Shown here: piece by piece, positions 1 to 8,420 of the stretch | How the letters are laid out: the number at the start of each line of letters is the position of its first letter | How positions within the stretch are numbered: position 1 is the stretch's first letter | From: DATJFQ01 sp035492775 | GTDB lineage: Bacteria > Acidobacteriota > Vicinamibacteria > Vicinamibacterales > 2-12-FULL-66-21 | Length of the DNA: 64,000 bases | Assembly: GCA_035492775.1 (NCBI GenBank) | Contig: DATJIW010000103.1 | Span: 1-64,000 of the forward strand | Direction: 5' to 3' | The notes under the pieces: model-generated | Told to the model about the DNA's origin: nothing | The model's input: only the letters and a program-made list of their open reading frames with translations | Database searches by the model: none | Program-made: the position numbers and the translations under genes

Positions 1-465
1 ATCGGCGGCTCCTACTGGACGACGTTCTTTCCAGCGATCGTCGTACTCGGCCTCGGCCTGGCGATCACAGTCGCGCCGCTGACGGCGACGGTGATGGGCG
101 CGGTCGATGCGCGCCACGCGGGATCCGCATCGGGCATCAATAACGCCGTCTCCCGTGTGGCCGGCCTGCTCGCGATCGCCGTGTTCGGCGTCGTACTCGC
201 GAGAACCTTCGACGCCCGCGTGATGCCGCGGCTCGAAAGACTTTCTCTCTCGGAGCCCGACAGGCGCGGTCTGGATCGCGAACTGTACCGGATGGCGGGC
301 GCGGACATCGCACACCTTTCGATCCCAGCGCCGCAGCAGCATGCGATCCGAACGGTCGTCGACGAAGGTTTCGTCTCGGCCTTCCGACTCGTGATGGTGT
401 GGACGGCGGGACTGGCGCTGGCCGCCGCCTGGTGCGGCGGCGCCATTCGACAGCCCGAAGGATGA
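1..465 (+). CDS. MFS transporter, DHA2-type, C-terminal part (5' end outside window)
   Basis: The reading frame is open from base 1 and ends at a TGA at 463-465, so only the last 154 residues are present. It carries hydrophobic segments (around residues 10-30, 45-65 and 128-147). The stretch GSASGINNAVSRVAGLLAIA is the signature seen late in 14-TM drug-H+ antiporters of the EmrB/QacA (DHA2) group, where it lies in the last third of the protein. Family knowledge: proton-driven export of small molecules across the inner membrane. Substrate and partners cannot be told from this fragment. A later in-frame ATG (91) is just an internal methionine. Confidence 0.75.
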   Translation: MGGSYWTTFFPAIVVLGLGLAITVAPLTATVMGAVDARHAGSASGINNAVSRVAGLLAIAVFGVVLARTFDARVMPRLERLSLSEPDRRGLDRELYRMAGADIAHLSIPAPQQHAIRTVVDEGFVSAFRLVMVWTAGLALAAAWCGGAIRQPEG

Positions 466-555
466 TCTCCCGCTGGCGCGACGCCGAGTACCTCTGAAAT
501 CGCGCCAAATACGCCCTTACCAATGTCGTCACAGCCGCCGCGCTAGAATTCACCG

Positions 556-2964
556 TTGTCACCTCTGACCCTTCAACCAGGCACGCGGCTCGGGCCCTAC
601 GAGATCCTCTCGGCCCTCGGCACGGGCGGCATGGGCGAGGTGTATCTTGCGCGCGACCCGCGGCTCGGTCGTCAGGTTGCGATCAAGCTGCTGCCGGCTG
701 AGACGACGGGCGATCCGCGCGCGCGCGAGCGTCTGCGCCGCGAGGCGATCGCCGTTGCCGCGATCGATCATCCCTACATCTGCAAGATCTTCGAAATCAG
801 CGAGCACGGCCGGGCGTTGTGTCTCGTCATGGAGTACGTCGCCGGCGAGACGCTCGACCAGCGATTGCGCGCCGGGCGACTGCCGCTCTCGGACACGTTG
901 CGTCTGGCCTGCGAGATTGCCGAGGCGCTGCAGGAAGCCCACGGTCATCGGTTTCTGCACCGGGATCTGAAGCCCGCCAACGTCATGTTGACCGCTCACG
1001 GCCACGTGAAAGTCATGGACTTCGGCCTCGCCAAACAGGTCGAAGACGCGCCGTCGGCGGACCAGCGCACGGTCGAAGCGGCCGCCGCGCGGCTGACCGC
1101 GGACGGCGGCATCGTCGGCACGCCCGATTACATGTCGCCCGAACAGGTGAAAGGTGGAACGCTCGATCAGCGCTCCGACCTGTTTTCCTTTGGTGTGTTG
1201 CTGGCGGAGATGATCAACGGGAAGCATCCCTTCCGCCAACCGTCGGTCGGCGAAACGCTTGCGGCGGTGCTTCGTGAACCGCCGGATCTCGACGGCGACG
1301 CACCGACGGGCGTGACCGCTCTGGTGCGGCGGCTGCTCGCCAAGAACCCAGACGATCGATACGCCACGGCCGCAGACGTGCATGCCGAGTTACTACGGCT
1401 GATGTCGTCGCCCGAGACGATGGTCGCGTCCCCCGCGGTGGCCGCAGCGCCGGCGCCCGTCGCGCGCGCACGGCGTTTCCGGTGGGCGTGGGGCATTCCG
1501 GTGCTCGTTCTCGTCGTTTCGGGTTACCTGATCGTGTGGCCCCGGCTCGATCGTCCGTCCGCGCCAGCAGGTTCCAACGCCGTTCGATCGATCGCGGTGC
1601 TTCCCCTCGACAACTATTCCGGCGATCCGGCTCAGGACTACTTCGCTGAAGGCATGACCGATGAACTGACGGCCGACCTGGCAACCATCAGCCAGCTTCG
1701 CGTCATCTCGCGAGGGTCGGCAACGCAGTTCAAGGGCAAGGATCGGCCGCCCACCTCAGAGGTGGCGCGACGTCTGAATGTGGATCTGGTCATCGAGGGT
1801 TCAGTGTCGCGGTCGGGAGACAAGGTGCGGATCACCGCCCAGTTGATCGACGCGCGGGAGGACAAGCACCTGTGGGCGAAGACGTTCGAGCGAAGCTCGC
1901 GCGATGTGCTGGCCCTGCAGGCTGAACTGGCGGCGGCAATCGCCCAGGAGATCAATGTGAGGCTGACGCCCGGCGAATATTCGCGCTTCACCCGGGCCGC
2001 AGCGCTGAATCCCGAGGCGCACGATGCCTATCTGCGCGGGCGATTCTTCTTCAATCGCCCGAGCGACGAGAACCTGGAGAAGGCGATCGCACAATTCGAG
2101 ACCGCCGTCAGGTTGAGCCCGGACTTCTCGCTGGCGTACTCGGGCCTCTCGGACGCCTATCTGTGGGCGGGCTACAACGAGGGATTCATCACCGCCGCCG
2201 GCGCGCGGCCCAAGGCGGAGGCCGCTGCCGAGAGAGCCGTCGAACTCGACGACAACTCCGCCGAAGCGCACACGTCGCTCGCCGTTTTCAAGCTGTTCTA
2301 CGACTACGACTGGGCGGGAAGCGAACGCGAATTCCGGCGGGCGTTCGCGCTCAACCCGAACTATGCGTTCGCGCACGATCAGTTCGTTCTGGCGCTCGCC
2401 TTTCAGGGACGGTTCGACGAGGCGAACGCCGAAAGCGCGAAGGCGATCGAGCTCGATCCGCTGTCGCCGCAGATTCTGGTCGACGCGACGATGCCGCTCG
2501 TATTCCAGCGCAAAGCGGACGCTGCCAAGGCGCTGGCGCGAAAGGCCGCCGACCTCGACCCCAGCTTCTTTTTTCCGGTGATGGTGGTCGGGTGGGCCGA
2601 TCTCGACATCGGGCGGTTCCGAGACGCGATTCCCGCGTTGAAACAAGCGAAGGGTATGAACGCCCCGCCGTTCGTGACGGCGTATCTCGCGTTTGCGTAC
2701 GGCGCGGACGGCGATCGCGCGAGCGCGATCTCGGAGCTCGCCGATCTGAAGAAGATGTCGTCGGATGGTACGGTGCTGCCGTTCAATCTGGCGCTCGTCA
2801 AGCTGGGCCTCGGAGACCACGCCGGCGCGCTCGACGGCCTCGAACAGGCCTACGCCGCAAACTCGCAGATGATGGCGTGGATCGGTCGTGACCCCATTTT
2901 CGATCCGCTGCGCGCCGAACCGCGTTTCGCGGCGCTTTTGAAGCAGCTCCACCTCGGCCGCTGA
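556..2964 (+). CDS. Membrane-anchored Ser/Thr protein kinase with TolB-like and TPR domains
   Basis: This 802-residue protein has a Hanks-type kinase domain at about residues 14-285: glycine loop LGTGGMGEVYLARD, ATP lysine in VAIKLL (about 44), catalytic HRDLKPANVML (about 135) and DFGLAK (about 155). A single membrane helix follows (about 310-332). Next comes a TolB-like domain starting SIAVLPLDNYSGDPAQDYFA (about 343-470), then TPR-type helical repeats to the C-terminus. The kinase should face the cytoplasm and the TolB/TPR part the periplasm, a layout common in Acidobacteria. The start is a TTG; the in-frame ATG at 523 is cut off by a TAG, and the next ATG lies inside the glycine loop. A TAGAAT box 7 bases before the TTG could be a -10 element of a leaderless transcript (inference). 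Signal and targets are unknown. Confidence 0.9.
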   Translation: MSPLTLQPGTRLGPYEILSALGTGGMGEVYLARDPRLGRQVAIKLLPAETTGDPRARERLRREAIAVAAIDHPYICKIFEISEHGRALCLVMEYVAGETLDQRLRAGRLPLSDTLRLACEIAEALQEAHGHRFLHRDLKPANVMLTAHGHVKVMDFGLAKQVEDAPSADQRTVEAAAARLTADGGIVGTPDYMSPEQVKGGTLDQRSDLFSFGVLLAEMINGKHPFRQPSVGETLAAVLREPPDLDGDAPTGVTALVRRLLAKNPDDRYATAADVHAELLRLMSSPETMVASPAVAAAPAPVARARRFRWAWGIPVLVLVVSGYLIVWPRLDRPSAPAGSNAVRSIAVLPLDNYSGDPAQDYFAEGMTDELTADLATISQLRVISRGSATQFKGKDRPPTSEVARRLNVDLVIEGSVSRSGDKVRITAQLIDAREDKHLWAKTFERSSRDVLALQAELAAAIAQEINVRLTPGEYSRFTRAAALNPEAHDAYLRGRFFFNRPSDENLEKAIAQFETAVRLSPDFSLAYSGLSDAYLWAGYNEGFITAAGARPKAEAAAERAVELDDNSAEAHTSLAVFKLFYDYDWAGSEREFRRAFALNPNYAFAHDQFVLALAFQGRFDEANAESAKAIELDPLSPQILVDATMPLVFQRKADAAKALARKAADLDPSFFFPVMVVGWADLDIGRFRDAIPALKQAKGMNAPPFVTAYLAFAYGADGDRASAISELADLKKMSSDGTVLPFNLALVKLGLGDHAGALDGLEQAYAANSQMMAWIGRDPIFDPLRAEPRFAALLKQLHLGR

Positions 2965-3014
2965 TTTCGCCGGCTTTCTTCTCTGTCACCGGTGAATACA
3001 AATCGATGCCACCC

Positions 3015-3071
3015 GAGCAGGCCTACGCCGCAAAGTCGATGATGGCTGACCCCGTCTTCGATCCGCTCCGC
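3015..3071 (+). pseudogene. Decayed copy of the 3' end of a kinase-TPR gene; the rest of 2965-3292 shows no gene
   Basis: The 328-base gap after the first kinase contains a short relic reading EQAYAAKSMMADPVFDPLR. It matches the C-terminal EQAYAANSQMM...DPIFDPLR of the kinase just upstream, minus five residues, and loses similarity after PLR. There is no kinase domain, no start signal and no long frame, so it reads as the remnant of a tandem paralog. In the remaining ~270 bases I see no convincing gene; the promoter of the following sigma factor gene must lie there. Confidence 0.6.
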
Positions 3072-3292
3072 TGCGCCAGACGAGACGTCAGGCCCTGCGG
3101 ATGGTGTTTGCCGAGGCAGCGAAACTCGCCGCGTCCGGTGTCGAGCTCGGCGTCGCCGGTGCGGCGGCGACCACTGCTGATGACGGTCGCTCACGTGGAA
3201 AGAGCACAAACGGTTTGAACTGTGCCGAGTGTGTGTCAATGGGCAGGCCAGCGGTATGATTGCCCTCTCGCCAATCGCCGGGGGCAACGGAA

Positions 3293-3898
3293 ATGGACCG
3301 GAACGACAGCCCTGAACGCTCGAGCGATCGACCTCAGCTTGATTCATCGCTCACACTGCTCGAGCGGGCCCGCGCCGGTGATCCCGTCGCCCTCGAATCC
3401 CTGATCGCCCGATATCTGCCTCGTATGCAGCGTTGGGCGAGCGGACGGTTGCCGCAATGGGCGCGCGACATGGCCGAGACACAGGACCTTGTGCAGGAGG
3501 CGCTCTTCCACACGTTTAAGAGGATTGAGAGATTTGAGCCTCGCGGCGAAGGAGCCCTGCACGCGTACCTGCGTCAAGCCATTCTCAATCGGATACGGGA
3601 AGAGCTTCGACGCGCGAAGCGGCAGCCTGTGAGAGGCGAGCTCGATTCAGCGGCCGAGGACGATGGCCGCTCTCCCCTCGAAACGGTGATCGGACGGGAG
3701 GCGTTGCAGCGATACGAACGGGCGCTTGCGCGGCTGCGGCCCAAGGATCGCGAGCTGGTCGTCGCGAGGATTGAGCTGGGTTACACGAACCAGGAAATTG
3801 CCGACCTCCTGGACAAACCGACGGCCAATGCGGCGCGGATGGCCACCGAGCGCGCTATCGTCCAGCTTGCGAAGGAGATGGGAAAAACGAACACGTGA
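3293..3898 (+). CDS. Sigma-70 family RNA polymerase sigma factor (ECF-like)
   Basis: A 201-residue protein with the two-domain architecture of extracytoplasmic-function sigma factors. Region 2 is at about residues 20-95 (DMAETQDLVQEALFHTFKRI is the core-binding and -10 recognition helix pair). Region 4 is at about 135-195 (RLRPKDRELVVARIELGYTN, then the helix-turn-helix NQEIADLLDKPTANAARMA). I chose the ATG at 3293; an upstream in-frame ATG at 3260 would add only unconserved residues. Its TGA overlaps the GTG start of the following kinase (GTGA), so the two are translationally coupled. This sigma-kinase pair recurs in Acidobacteria, where the kinase is thought to sit upstream of the sigma factor's activity; target promoters cannot be read here. 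Confidence 0.85.
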   Translation: MDRNDSPERSSDRPQLDSSLTLLERARAGDPVALESLIARYLPRMQRWASGRLPQWARDMAETQDLVQEALFHTFKRIERFEPRGEGALHAYLRQAILNRIREELRRAKRQPVRGELDSAAEDDGRSPLETVIGREALQRYERALARLRPKDRELVVARIELGYTNQEIADLLDKPTANAARMATERAIVQLAKEMGKTNT

Positions 3899-6504
3899 GA
3901 GAGGACGACCGGCTCTTGCACGACGTCGCCGGCGCCATGATGTCTGGTGTCCGGATCGACTGGGCGTCTGCCGAAGCCAAGGCCGGCGACGAGTCGATGC
4001 GGAGAATCGTCCGCGAGCTGAAAGTGATCGCGGCGATCGCTGACGTCCACGGGAGCTCGGAAGTCTCACCGTATTCCCCTTCTGTCCACGCGGAATGTGG
4101 AAAAGTTTCCGCGCCGGAACAACAACGGGACGACCCGGCCGCTGAATACCCCGGGAAACAAAGAACGTGGGGCTCGCTGCGTCTTCTCGAGAAACTCGGC
4201 GAAGGTAGTTTCGGGTCGGTATATCGAGCGTGGGACACACGACTCGATCGGGAAGTGGCGCTGAAGCTGCTCCACCGACCGGATACTCGCGGTGCCCATG
4301 AGGCCGCTGTGGTTGAGGAAGGTCGGATGTTGGCGCGCGTGCGCCATCCAAACGTCGTTATGGTGCACGGCGCGGATCGCAGCGACGGCCGCGTCGGCGT
4401 CTGGACGGAATTCATCCAGGGTCAGACGCTCGAGCAATTGCTGCGCGAGCGCGGGGTCTTCGCGGCCGGCGAAGCCACGCTGATTGGGCTGGATGTCTGC
4501 CGCGCGTTGTCCGCCGTGCATCAGGCCGGCCTGTTGCATCGGGACATCAAGGCGCACAACGTAATGCGAGAGACCGGTGGCCGGATCGTGCTCATGGATT
4601 TTGGAACCGGGATCCATTATGAAGATTCGTCCGCCGCGAACGGGAGCCTCGCCGGGACACCGGTGTACATGGCACCGGAAGTCCTGGACGGTCGAGAAGC
4701 GACTGTCCAGTCGGATGTGTACAGTGTCGGCGTACTTCTTTACCATCTGGTCACCGGTTCATATCCAGTGCGCGGTCGCAGCATTCAGGAGATCCGCACC
4801 GGCCATTCGGGCGGAGAACGGACCCCACTGCGAGACACTCGACCGAATCTGCCTGAGGATTTCGTGCAGATCGTCGAACGCGCGCTTTCGCCCGAGCCCG
4901 GTCGCCGATACGAAAGCGCCGGCGAGATGGAGGCGGCACTGCTATCGGCCAGGGATTACGTTACGGTCGGCGCCGCAACTCGAACCGGATCGGTCGTCAG
5001 GCCTTCCCTCGAGGTGCCGCCACCCGAGTTCGCGGCGCGAACCCGTTGGCGTCCACGCGTCCTTGCGATCGCACTTCTCATCGTGGCGGCGGTTGGGGGT
5101 TCAGTCTGGTTGACCGTCCGCAAATCAGACCCTCCGGTTATCGCGGTCCTCCCGTTCAAGAATCTGAGCACGGAACCGGACAGCGATTACTTCGTCGATG
5201 GGCTGACCGACGAAGTCATTCGCAACCTTTCGGTGATTGACGGCCTCTCAGTGCGATCATCGGCTTCGTCGTTCGCGTTCAAGAACAAGAATCCGACCGC
5301 GCGCGACCTGAGTTCCCAACTCCACGCGAACCTGGTACTTTCGGCATCTGTGCTTCGCGCAGGGGCCCGCTTGCGGATCGACGCGCAGCTCGTGCGCGCC
5401 GCCGACGATGTGCCGCTGTGGTCGGCGCGCTACGACCGCGAATTGAAGGATATCTTCGCGATTCAGGATGAGATCTCGCGATCAATCGTGAACGAGTTAC
5501 GCCTCAAGCTGGGGCGCGGCCAGCGGCGGTACACGGCGAATGTGGAGGCGTACGATCGGTACCTCAAAGCGCGAGTCCTTCAGAGCCGCCGGGGGCCGGC
5601 CACGCGTCAGGCGATCGATCTGTTCGACGAGGTCCTTGCCGCGGATCCCGGATTTGCGCCGGCATATGCCGCGCGTGCCAGCGCTTACGGCTGGTATCTC
5701 GTCGCACAGATTCCGAGTGTTGGTGGCCTGCCGGTGCCGGCGGATCAAGCGCGCGCAATCGTCCGCCGCGATGCGGTCGAGGCGATGCGACTCGATCCCC
5801 TGCTCGCCGAAGCCCACGACGCGACCGGCTGGGTCCATTCGCTCGATCTGGAATGGGCCGAGGCGGAGAAATCGTTCCGCCGTGCAATTCAACTGAACCC
5901 GAGCCTCACGATCAGTTCGACGGATTTCGTCGTCGCGGCCCTCCTCCCTGAAGGGAAGCTCGACGAAGCGCTGCGCGTCCTGAACGATGCGCTTCGTGCC
6001 GACCCCCTGTCGTCGGAAGTGCGACGGACGATGTCGATAACGCAGATCAGCACCCGCCAATACGACGCCGCGCTCGCCAACTGCCGCCGCGCGATTGCAC
6101 TGGATCCTGAAATATACGCCGCCAACACCCGGTGCGAGCAGGCGCTCATTCACAAGGGTGAAGTAGCCGAGGCGATCACGATGATCGAGAAATTCATCGC
6201 AGACACTCCGGCGCTGAAAGAAGGCGGTGGGCGAGGTTACGGATATCTCGGGTACGCGTACGCAATCAGCGGTCGCCGCGCCGAAGCAGAGGCACAGGCC
6301 GTGCGTAATGAGGGCCTTCCCCATCAGCAGGCCATCATTTACGCCGGGCTCGGTGACAAGGAGCGCGCGTGGGTCGCCATCGAACAGCTCGCCGCCCTTA
6401 ACCCTCAGCGAGCGCTGTCATGGCTCACTCGTCCGGAGCTCGACCTGCTCCACGGTGATCCGCGCGTAATCGCGCTACGCCGGAAGTTTGGCGTGCTTCA
6501 GTGA
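3895..6504 (+). CDS. Ser/Thr protein kinase with TolB-like and TPR domains, coupled to the sigma factor gene
   Basis: This 869-residue protein starts with a GTG that overlaps the sigma-factor stop. It opens with about 95 residues of unrecognised cytoplasmic sequence. The kinase domain follows (about 97-350): LGEGSFGSVYRAWD, lysine in VALKLL (about 124), LLHRDIKAHNVM (HRD about 215) and LMDFGTG (about 235). A membrane helix lies at about 389-409, then a TolB-like domain from VIAVLPFKNLSTEPDSDYF, then TPR repeats over the last ~350 residues. The catalytic residues are intact, although the activation-segment glycine motif is DFGTG rather than DFGLA. Overlap with the sigma gene suggests the kinase controls that sigma factor (inference from context). 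A relic of this gene's 3' end lies about 180 bases downstream. Confidence 0.9.
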   Translation: MREDDRLLHDVAGAMMSGVRIDWASAEAKAGDESMRRIVRELKVIAAIADVHGSSEVSPYSPSVHAECGKVSAPEQQRDDPAAEYPGKQRTWGSLRLLEKLGEGSFGSVYRAWDTRLDREVALKLLHRPDTRGAHEAAVVEEGRMLARVRHPNVVMVHGADRSDGRVGVWTEFIQGQTLEQLLRERGVFAAGEATLIGLDVCRALSAVHQAGLLHRDIKAHNVMRETGGRIVLMDFGTGIHYEDSSAANGSLAGTPVYMAPEVLDGREATVQSDVYSVGVLLYHLVTGSYPVRGRSIQEIRTGHSGGERTPLRDTRPNLPEDFVQIVERALSPEPGRRYESAGEMEAALLSARDYVTVGAATRTGSVVRPSLEVPPPEFAARTRWRPRVLAIALLIVAAVGGSVWLTVRKSDPPVIAVLPFKNLSTEPDSDYFVDGLTDEVIRNLSVIDGLSVRSSASSFAFKNKNPTARDLSSQLHANLVLSASVLRAGARLRIDAQLVRAADDVPLWSARYDRELKDIFAIQDEISRSIVNELRLKLGRGQRRYTANVEAYDRYLKARVLQSRRGPATRQAIDLFDEVLAADPGFAPAYAARASAYGWYLVAQIPSVGGLPVPADQARAIVRRDAVEAMRLDPLLAEAHDATGWVHSLDLEWAEAEKSFRRAIQLNPSLTISSTDFVVAALLPEGKLDEALRVLNDALRADPLSSEVRRTMSITQISTRQYDAALANCRRAIALDPEIYAANTRCEQALIHKGEVAEAITMIEKFIADTPALKEGGGRGYGYLGYAYAISGRRAEAEAQAVRNEGLPHQQAIIYAGLGDKERAWVAIEQLAALNPQRALSWLTRPELDLLHGDPRVIALRRKFGVLQ

Positions 6505-6687
6505 ACAAAAACGCTGTGTCGTCGTGATGCGTTGCATTTTTACTACGCAGCCCGCGGCGGCCCGCGCCCCCTACGGGGACGATTTGAGTTGTAGCCGGTA
6601 CGCTAGTTCGGATCGAGCGCGAGTATGTCGCGCGGCTGGGTCGGGCGGAAACGCCGACGGTTAGCCACGAGGCCGTTCAGCGGCCTG

Positions 6688-6878
6688 AATGGCGGGCTAC
6701 CGCATCAGCATCGATCGTTTACGTGGCTCGATGAAAGATCGAGCGTTGACAGCCATCAAGCAGCTTGCCGCAATGAACCCCCATCGGGTGCTTTCCTGGC
6801 TCACCCGAGCTGACCTTCCTCGATGGAGAGCCCTGAGTCGTCGCGCTTCAGCGGAAGTTCGGAGTCAAGGCGTCATGA
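6688..6878 (+). pseudogene. Frameshifted copy of the 3' end of the upstream kinase gene; rest of 6505-6847 shows no gene
   Basis: The 343-base gap after the second kinase holds a clear relic of its last ~60 codons. GLPHQ appears in one frame, then KDRALTAIKQLAAMNPHRVL and SWLTR in another. After a net loss of five bases the similarity resumes as ALQRKFGV in a third frame, preceded by an in-frame TGA. The matching parental residues are GLPHQ, KERAWVAIEQLAALNPQRAL, SWLTR and ALRRKFGV. Multiple frameshifts and a stop make it non-coding. Its end overlaps the 3' end of the convergent lipoprotein gene. Bases 6505-6687 show no supported feature. Confidence 0.75.
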
Positions 6879-7678
6879 TCGGCGTGGCTCAAGGTGGCAC
6901 CGGCCGCCTTCGCCGTTCGATGCATTGTGAGCAGCTCATTCTCGGTGTGCGCCGTGCCAACCCGCCATCTCAGAGAATTGAGATCTTCCGACCAGCGGCC
7001 AGTCATATCGTCAGGGCCGCTGAGCATCGTTTGCCACTCGCTCAGCTGCACGGTGCCGACAACGATGTTCGCGTCATCGAAATCTCGCTCGATCAGCGTG
7101 CCGCTGAGGGACAGTTTCCCGTTCGCCATGACAGCGCCCGTCAGGTTCTCGCGGTAGCTGCCGAGGATTCCCGTGACCTCGCTCAAATCGCTGCCGCCCT
7201 GAACCAGCGTCAGGACGATGCCATCGACGGTGCCGACGCGTCCGAGTCCCGCGGCGCACCAGCCGCCGTCATGATCGGTCAGTTCGCCCGTATCGCTGCA
7301 CGCCCTGATCACGTAGCTGCCGACCCACGTTCCTGCGTAGTTGTTGACGACGCGAACGAGCTTCGATGCGCTTCCGCCCTCGTACGATGCGGTTACCGTC
7401 GTCGAACCGTGCGCGCGACCCTCCACGCGGCCGTTGTTATCGATCGTTGCCACGGCAGGATCGCTGCTGATCCACGTCGACGGGACGGTCCGCGTGCTCC
7501 CATCGGCCAGCATCGCGACGAGGCTGTAATTCGTCGAAGTACTCGTGAAAACAGCGACCGGGCCCACGACTTCGACGCGCATCGCCGGAGGTTCGCTGGG
7601 CTGCGTCGGACTCCTGCCGCCGCATTCTGTTGTCAGAATGACAAGTCCGATCACGCCGACCATCCTGGCAGGACGCAT
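6848..7678 (-). CDS. Putative lipoprotein with a bacterial Ig-like (Big_2) domain
   Basis: A 276-residue protein. I placed the start at the ATG whose complement is 7676-7678: it gives MRPARMVGVIGLVILTTECG, a short lipoprotein signal with Cys about 19, and a GAAGG ribosome site lies just upstream. Residues about 30-110 form a Big_2-type Ig fold (TWISSDPAVATIDNNGRVEG, then GSTTVTASYEGGSAS). About 160 residues of unrecognised, glycine- and threonine-rich sequence follow. It is probably anchored in the outer membrane or exposed at the surface. It lies 20 bases downstream of another lipoprotein gene on the same strand and behind a TonB-dependent receptor, so the three may form one transcription unit. 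Function unknown. Confidence 0.7.
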   Translation of the reverse strand: MRPARMVGVIGLVILTTECGGRSPTQPSEPPAMRVEVVGPVAVFTSTSTNYSLVAMLADGSTRTVPSTWISSDPAVATIDNNGRVEGRAHGSTTVTASYEGGSASKLVRVVNNYAGTWVGSYVIRACSDTGELTDHDGGWCAAGLGRVGTVDGIVLTLVQGGSDLSEVTGILGSYRENLTGAVMANGKLSLSGTLIERDFDDANIVVGTVQLSEWQTMLSGPDDMTGRWSEDLNSLRWRVGTAHTENELLTMHRTAKAAGATLSHADHDALTPNFR

Positions 7679-7698
7679 GGAACCTTCGTTGTCAGCCG

Positions 7699-8292
7699 TC
7701 AGGGACAGGCAACCTTGGGATTCCAGTCCATGAAGATGCCCGAGGGGTTCTCCGTCCAGATCCACGCATGCTCCACGTACCAGTTGAGGGCCGGATTCAA
7801 GATGTGAAGCGACTGTCCGAACACGAGAGGTGGTGCGGTATTGCCAGCTGCGTCCCACGAAGACTTCGGGACAACCCACTCGACTGCGCCGAGAACGAGA
7901 CTGCCGTCTTCGGCGGTGTGATACACGAGGACTTCAGGATCGGTTTCGTTGATGGAGGGATCGTCCATCTTGCCCCAGTTGAAGTAGTGGTATCCCATCG
8001 CTCCAACGCCCGGCTTATCAACACAGCCAGTCACGACCCCCCTAAAGCCGAGCTGGTAGCCGTCGGCAAGAGCCGCGGCGATGTCGTGATACTTGGCGGT
8101 CGCCACGCGCACGGCCGCAAGCATCGCCTGCGGGATCTGCTCGTGAACGGCTCCGCCCGAATGGTCGTGCGCTGCCGCGCCGGCCACGGTGAGCGCTGTG
8201 ACGCCCGTCGGAGCGGTGGTCGTGTTGCACGCGAGTACCAGTGTCCAGGCGATTCCAGTGGAAGCAAGCAGCAGGAGACCTTTGCGTATCAC
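7699..8292 (-). CDS. Putative lipoprotein, conserved secreted family of unknown function
   Basis: The GTG at 8292 is preceded by a good ribosome site (GGAGGTG, 7 bases upstream). It yields a lipoprotein signal ending in LVLAC (Cys about 22), so the longer upstream frame is not needed; length 197 residues. The mature part begins with a low-complexity Thr/Ala stretch, then a conserved-looking core: ATAKYHDIAAALADGYQ, GAMGYHYFN, PEVLVYHTAEDGSLVLGAVE and a C-terminal NPSGIFMDWNPKVACP. I know similar secreted proteins from environmental bacteria but no assigned function. It is the upstream member of a two-gene lipoprotein pair following the TonB-dependent receptor. Confidence 0.7.
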   Translation of the reverse strand: MIRKGLLLLASTGIAWTLVLACNTTTAPTGVTALTVAGAAAHDHSGGAVHEQIPQAMLAAVRVATAKYHDIAAALADGYQLGFRGVVTGCVDKPGVGAMGYHYFNWGKMDDPSINETDPEVLVYHTAEDGSLVLGAVEWVVPKSSWDAAGNTAPPLVFGQSLHILNPALNWYVEHAWIWTENPSGIFMDWNPKVACP

Positions 8293-8420
8293 GAGACACC
8301 TCCGGATTTTCTTCCGTCCTGTCTCATAGAATGTCGGCGTGGCCGAAAAGCGCACACCGAAAGGCCAATGCTTGAATCTGGGCCCTGCTGAACGGACGTG
8401 TCACGAACGGACGGGGTCGA

